Source of the DNA: Massiliimalia massiliensis
GTDB taxonomy: Bacteria; Bacillota; Clostridia; Oscillospirales; Ruminococcaceae
DNA length: 64,000 bases
NCBI RefSeq assembly: GCF_900155615.1
Contig: NZ_FUHT01000003.1
Span: 310,001-374,000, forward strand
Direction of reading: 5' to 3'
Shown: positions 60,801 through 64,000 of the stretch, one piece after another
Layout of the letters: each line of letters opens with the position of its first letter
How positions within the stretch are numbered: the first letter of the stretch is position 1
Notes under the pieces: model-generated
Seen by the model: the letters and a program-made list of their open reading frames with translations, nothing else
Database searches by the model: none
Told to the model about the DNA's origin: nothing
Translations under genes and position numbers: made by a program

Positions 60801-61090
60801 CAAACAAGCTGAATAACGCCATGATTCCAACCAACGTGGTTTCCAAAATCAGCGAACACAAGCCGAACAGCACGATGGACATCCTCAATAGCGGGAAGAT
60901 CAGCTATGTTATTTCTACCTCAGCAAAGGGGCGTTCACCGGCAAAGGACAGCGTAAAAATCCGCCGGAAAGCAGTGGAGCATGGGATCGCCTGCCTGACG
61001 GCGCTGGATACTGCCAATGCAGTTGCCGACTGCATTGCAATGCACAAAACCATCAACGATGTGGATTTGGTTGATATCACGAAAATTTAA
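57896..61090 (+). CDS. carB: Carbamoyl phosphate synthase large subunit
   Basis: 1064 residues, full length. Two ATP-grasp halves (each with GSGPIxIGQxxEFDY), an oligomerisation part and a C-terminal allosteric domain starting near GGVLITVRDSDKG are in order. It makes carbamoyl phosphate from bicarbonate, ammonia and two ATP. Because its partner CarA lacks the glutaminase residues, CarB here must draw ammonia from solution or another source. A hairpin at 61106-61133 follows but lacks a T run, so read-through into murT is likely. Confidence 0.97.
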   Translation: MPLRKELKKVLVIGSGPIVIGQAAEFDYAGTQACRALKEEGLEVVLVNSNPATIMTDKAMADKIYIEPLTLDVIRRVIEIEKPDSLLSTLGGQTGLTLSMQLAKEGFLDSHNVILLGANPETIDKAEDRQSFKDTMESIGEPCIPSKVVTTVEDAIAFTETIGYPVIVRPAFTLGGSGGGIADTEEELREIAGNGLRLSPITQVLIEKCISGWKEIEFECIRDSKSNAITVCSMENVDPVGVHTGDSIVVAPAVTLSNKEYQMLRTAALNIVEALKVEGGCNCQFALHPESMEYAVIEVNPRVSRSSALASKATGYPIAKVASKIAIGYTLDEIVNAVTGTTYACFEPAIDYLVVKFPRWPFDKFVYASKKLGTQMKATGEVMSIGTSFEQAMMKAIRGAELKVDSLNLPKLAKMSDEEIKAGIDPAHDERIFYVFEALKRGMSIDEIHEITMIDEWFIAKLKNLVELEKWLADGELTVEKYRYAKKWGYLDSTIERMSGQKVPEHFSASYKMVDTCAGEFKAQTPYFYSTYDKQNEAAEFIEEHDQGRKRVLVFGSGPIRIGQGIEFDYCSVHCVWALKEEGCEAVLCNNNPETVSTDFDTGDRLYFDPLTKEDVKNIIETEKPYGVVVQFGGQTAISLANYLDQLGVKILGTQADSVDAAEDRERFDQVLERCGIPRPAGHTVFTAEEAKKAGNELGYPVLLRPSYVLGGQNMIIAHSDQDVDEYMAIITRTKLENPVLVDKYLMGTEVEVDAICDGTDFVIPGIMEHIERAGIHSGDSISVYPAQNLSAKIKETIIEYTKRLAMELKVIGLVNIQYVVYNHEVYVIEVNPRSSRTIPYISKVTGVPMVDIATKIMLGHTLKEMGYESGLVPDAEYIAVKVPVFSFEKLHNVDNQLGPEMKSTGEVLGIAKTFEEALLKGLIAAGQNIKVEGGVLITVRDSDKGEIIPIAEKFADLGFDLYATSGTANKLNNAMIPTNVVSKISEHKPNSTMDILNSGKISYVISTSAKGRSPAKDSVKIRRKAVEHGIACLTALDTANAVADCIAMHKTINDVDLVDITKI

Positions 61091-61204
61091 CAGGCTTCAG
61101 CATGGCAATGGCCGGATTTTCCGGTCATTGCTATCCTTGCTTTGAAAGAGGTATTTGAACAGGGCGGAAAATGCCTGAACTGATACGAAAGGACAGTCGC
61201 AATC

Positions 61205-62530
61205 ATGAGAATGTTTTTGACCATACTTGTCTGCAAACTCCTCCGCTTTATTGGGAAACTGATCGGCAAAGGCTCCAGCCTGCCGGGTGAAATTGCGTTA
61301 AAGCTCGATCCCAATATCCTGCGGAAATTAACTTTGCCGAAATACGTCATCGCGGTAACCGGCTCGAACGGGAAAACCTCAACTGTAGAGATGATCTCCC
61401 AGATTCTGCGCAAAAGCGGGCTGACGGTGGCTTATAATAAAGAGGGGTCGAACCAGATTGAAGGGGTAACCACTTTCCTGCTTTCGGACAGTACGCTTCG
61501 CGGTAAGCTGAGAAGCGACGTCGTATTGATTGAGAGCGACGAACGGTTCGCCCGCCATACCTTTAAACACTTTATTCCAACCCATTATGTGATTACCAAC
61601 CTCTACCGGGATCAGTTGACCCGCAACGGGCATCCGGAATGGGTATATGATATCATTGGGCAGAGCATCCATGAGGGAAGCCGGCTCATTTTAAATGCGG
61701 ACGACCCCTTGGTGTCCTGCTTTGGATACGGAAAAGAGGATGTCATTTATTTCGGTGTGGATCGGTTCTCTGAGTCCACAGAGGAAAATACCAGTGTTTA
61801 CAATGACGGCAAGTACTGCCCATACTGTAAAGCGCCGATGGAATATGAATACTACCATTACAATCATATCGGGAATTACCATTGCGAAAGCTGCGGGCAT
61901 CGCCGGCATGATACCCAGTATACTGTCACAGAGGTCAATTTGTCCGATGGATATATTATCATCGACGGTGAGCATCGGATAGATCTGGCGCTGAAGAGCA
62001 TCTATAATGTTTATAATATCCTCGCCGCCTATTCTGTAGCGCGGTTAGTTGGAATCGACGGGGAGAAAATAGCCGAATCGATCAGCAGCTATGTGCTGAA
62101 AAACGGAAGGGTTGTCACCTTTACAGCCGGAGAGAAAAAGGGAACCCTATTAACCTCTAAGCACGAGAACTCGATCTCCTATGACCAATCGCTGCGGGTT
62201 GCCCGGGCGCATCCGGAGGATACCACCGTAATGGTGATTGTTGACCGGGTGAGCCGGAAATATTTTACCAGCGAAACCTCCTGGCTGTGGGATATTGATT
62301 TTGAATTGCTCGAGCATGACAATATCAAAAAGATTATTCTGGCCGGCGCCTATGCGAGCGACCTTGCGGGACGTTTTTCCTATACGCAGATAGACCCTGC
62401 TGTAATTACCGTGAAAAAACAGGTTGCGGACGCAGTGGAGGAACTGAAGAAGCATGCTGTCGGTTATAGCTATGTCATTACCTGTTTTTCTGACAAGGAT
62501 AAATTCCTCGCTCAGGTTCTGGTGGACTAG
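61205..62530 (+). CDS. murT: Lipid II isoglutaminyl synthase, ligase subunit MurT
   Basis: 441 residues of the Mur ligase fold. ATP loop TGSNGKTST, the MurT-specific four-cysteine zinc ribbon (CPYC and CESCG, about residues 203-225) and the catalytic aspartate D363 in TSWLWDIDFE are present. It activates the D-glutamate of lipid II for amidation to D-isoglutamine at the inner membrane face. GAAAGG is about 10 bases before the ATG. Its presence between carB and pyrK is unusual. Confidence 0.93.
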   Translation: MRMFLTILVCKLLRFIGKLIGKGSSLPGEIALKLDPNILRKLTLPKYVIAVTGSNGKTSTVEMISQILRKSGLTVAYNKEGSNQIEGVTTFLLSDSTLRGKLRSDVVLIESDERFARHTFKHFIPTHYVITNLYRDQLTRNGHPEWVYDIIGQSIHEGSRLILNADDPLVSCFGYGKEDVIYFGVDRFSESTEENTSVYNDGKYCPYCKAPMEYEYYHYNHIGNYHCESCGHRRHDTQYTVTEVNLSDGYIIIDGEHRIDLALKSIYNVYNILAAYSVARLVGIDGEKIAESISSYVLKNGRVVTFTAGEKKGTLLTSKHENSISYDQSLRVARAHPEDTTVMVIVDRVSRKYFTSETSWLWDIDFELLEHDNIKKIILAGAYASDLAGRFSYTQIDPAVITVKKQVADAVEELKKHAVGYSYVITCFSDKDKFLAQVLVD

Positions 62531-62569
62531 CAGAAAAGATGAGCGGCTGGAGAAAAGGAGTAGGCGCAG

Positions 62570-63301
62570 ATGAAGATATTGCATTTATATTATGACCTGA
62601 TGAATCTCTATGGGGAGAACGGGAATATGCGGGTGCTGTCCCGCCATTTGGAGGATCAGGGCTTTGCGGCAGAGGTAGAACGGAAAACAGTCGGCGAGAC
62701 AATTGAGTTTTCTGAATATGCATTTATTTATTGCGGAAGTGGTACGGAACGGAACCAAAAAGTAGCTTTGGAACATTTGAAGGAACATGCGGAGGGTTTT
62801 CAAAAAGCGGTAGAAAGCGGGATTCCCTGTCTCTTTACCGGAAATTCTTTGGAAATGCTGGGTTCCGTCATTCATGGATTGGACGGCAGGGATCATGAAG
62901 GACTTTCTCTTCTGCCCTTTTCAGTACAGGAGGACAAGGACACCCGCTTCACCGGGGATGCTGTTTTTACAGCCGACTGGCTCGGAAAGGATTTCGTTGG
63001 ATTTATTAACAAATGTACGGATTTGACCGGGCTGTCGGGAGAGACTCTCTTTACTGTAAAGATGGGAAAGGGAAACAGCGCGAATGATAACCGCGAAGGC
63101 TTTCGCCTTTACAACCTGTTCGCGACCTATCTTACCGGGCCGATGCTGGTAAAAAACCCGCATTTTATGCAGTATTTGATCGAACTGATCGGAAAGCGTG
63201 ATAACGAAAGCTTTGTATATCGGGAGATTTCCTATCCGTATGAGGAGGATAGCTATCAGGTGACTCTGAACGCGCTCCTTGACAGGATTCAGACGAAATA
63301 G
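62570..63301 (+). CDS. gatD: Lipid II isoglutaminyl synthase, GatD subunit with lost glutaminase residues
   Basis: 243 residues of the GatD-type amidotransferase fold (DLMNLYGENGNMRVLSRHLE at the start, GFRLYNLFATYL near the end). The nucleophile segment, normally AICGGYQLLG with C94 in S. aureus, reads LFTGNSLEMLG, with Thr at position 90. The histidine of TYLHGP (H189) is Thr189 (TYLTGP). So glutamine hydrolysis should be lost while the partner surface for MurT may persist. AAAGGAG precedes the ATG by nine bases; it follows murT by 39 bases. Confidence 0.85.
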   Translation: MKILHLYYDLMNLYGENGNMRVLSRHLEDQGFAAEVERKTVGETIEFSEYAFIYCGSGTERNQKVALEHLKEHAEGFQKAVESGIPCLFTGNSLEMLGSVIHGLDGRDHEGLSLLPFSVQEDKDTRFTGDAVFTADWLGKDFVGFINKCTDLTGLSGETLFTVKMGKGNSANDNREGFRLYNLFATYLTGPMLVKNPHFMQYLIELIGKRDNESFVYREISYPYEEDSYQVTLNALLDRIQTK

Positions 63302-63330
63302 ACGCCGACAGGAAAACAGGAGGGAACAGT

Positions 63331-64000
63331 TTGGAACAGGGAACGTATCTGCAGGGGAAATACCAATTGGTAGAAAAGAAAAACCTTGCGAAAAACACCT
63401 ATGATTTTACCATCGCTGCCAAAGAAATGGCGGAGCTTGCCGAGGCCGGCCAATTTGTCCATCTCAGAGTAGAGGGCTTTATGCTGCGCCGGCCGATCTC
63501 CATCTGTGAGATTGACCGCAGCGCCGGCACACTGCGGATTGTTTTTGAGGTACGCGGCGAGGGAACAAAACAGCTTGCCAAAATCAATGAGGGCGAATTT
63601 GTAGACGTACTAGGGCCGCTTGGCCGGGGTTTTACCCTGCTGCCCGCCAATCAGAGCGTGATCGCGGTCGGCGGGGGGATCGGCGTACCGCCAATGCTTG
63701 AAACGGCAAAGCACTACCAAAAAAATGCAACGGTTATCATTGGCTTCCGAAGTGCAAACGCAGTAATTTTAAATGATGATTTTAAAGCCTGCGGGAATGA
63801 CGTCATGCTCTGTACCGACGACGGGACAATGGGCGCGAAGGGATTTGTAACCCAGGCGCTGCATAAACGTCTGATGGAGGGGCATGCTGACATGATCTAT
63901 GCCTGCGGGCCCCACGCTATGCTCAAGGGCGTGGTGGAATTGGCCAATGAATTTGGCGTACCCTGTGAGGTTTCATTGGAAGAACGGATGGGCTGCGGCG
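63331..64000 (+). CDS. pyrK: Dihydroorotate dehydrogenase electron-transfer subunit (runs off the right edge)
   Basis: Starts at a TTG with AGGAGGG six bases upstream, so an ATG-only search misses it. About 223 residues are visible. The FAD-binding segment MLRRPISIC, the NAD-binding GGGIGVPPM, CGPHAMLK and the start of the iron-sulfur cysteine cluster (EERMGCG) mark PyrK. It carries electrons from dihydroorotate dehydrogenase PyrD to NAD. The C-terminal cysteines and the stop lie beyond the window; pyrD is expected next. Confidence 0.93.
   Translation, partial: MEQGTYLQGKYQLVEKKNLAKNTYDFTIAAKEMAELAEAGQFVHLRVEGFMLRRPISICEIDRSAGTLRIVFEVRGEGTKQLAKINEGEFVDVLGPLGRGFTLLPANQSVIAVGGGIGVPPMLETAKHYQKNATVIIGFRSANAVILNDDFKACGNDVMLCTDDGTMGAKGFVTQALHKRLMEGHADMIYACGPHAMLKGVVELANEFGVPCEVSLEERMGCG

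Noticed and set aside
61106-61133. Hairpin after carB taken as an operon terminator
   Set aside because: The stem GCAATGGCCGG / CCGGTCATTGC has no T run after it and the next genes follow closely on the same strand.
62821-63140. Frameshift or sequencing error as the reason for the lost GatD residues
   Set aside because: The frame is continuous, flanking motifs align without gaps and both substitutions need more than one base change, so an error is unlikely.
1-64000. tRNA or rRNA genes, CRISPR arrays, insertion sequences
   Set aside because: I looked for T-arm-like GGTTCGAATCC strings with flanking stems, regularly spaced repeats and transposase motifs. The few TTCGAA strings fall inside coding genes and no array or transposase was found.

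Overview
The window looks like a chromosomal segment of a Gram-positive, low-to-mid GC member of the Clostridia, most likely a gut bacterium of the Oscillospirales. The grounds are the ctsR-mcsA-mcsB-clpC heat-shock operon with CtsR heptads, a tryptophan T-box leader, a PyrR attenuator, TTG/GTG starts behind strong GGAGG sites, a MurT/GatD pair, DUF4830 and DUF6062 proteins, and an FtsEX/M23/S41 division cluster. Placement below order level is a guess. No rRNA, tRNA, CRISPR array, integrase or transposase was seen.

Layout. 1-5.1 kb: carbohydrate use (truncated GH38 mannosidase, GH127-type arabinofuranosidase, fused dihydroxyacetone kinase). 5.1-9.8 kb: ftsE-ftsX, an M23 murein hydrolase and a carboxy-terminal processing protease, all on the minus strand. 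10-13.4 kb: PucR/CdaR-like regulator, MsmK/UgpC-type sugar-ABC ATPase, RsuA-like pseudouridine synthase. 13.5-18.8 kb: DUF4830 protein, a small HTH gene, two lipoproteins, ilvD and class II fba. 18.9-22.4 kb: an accessory patch of small XRE regulators, an AbrB-type regulator, a frameshifted ribbon-helix-helix gene, interspersed palindromes and a 32-bp direct repeat around DUF6062 and an 8-oxoguanine glycosylase. 22.6-27 kb: small membrane protein, rlmB and a 1050-residue protein that reads like a catalytically dead P-type ATPase.

27-32.3 kb (minus): fabD-aroK-comM-crcB-phosphodiesterase-nucleoside hydrolase. 32.6-40.3 kb (plus): fabH-fabG-fabF-accB-fabZ-accC-accD-accA-acpP, a near-complete fatty-acid synthesis operon without an enoyl-ACP reductase. 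40.4-45.6 kb: DUF2752 and DUF4190 membrane proteins, an EF-G-like GTPase with an altered G4 motif, a dead HTH gene, a promoter-RNA-terminator unit with no ORF, and two unknown membrane proteins. 45.6-50.3 kb: the CtsR regulon operon. 50.5-52.3 kb: T-box(Trp)-trpB. 52.3-53.6 kb: three tandem HTH paralogues and a Cys-rich mini-protein. 53.7 kb to the end: pyrR-pyrC-pyrF-carA-carB-murT-gatD-pyrK behind a PyrR attenuator.

The most notable observation is in the last block. Both class I glutamine amidotransferases there, CarA and GatD, have lost the nucleophilic cysteine and the catalytic histidine (CarA C to G and H to M; GatD C to T and H to T). This suggests that carbamoyl phosphate synthesis and lipid II amidation here run on free ammonia, or on a glutaminase elsewhere. 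Other leads are the dead P-type ATPase-like protein, the orphan RNA at 44.6 kb, nine small XRE-type regulators in three families (one broken), and a conserved downstream element that follows three of them.
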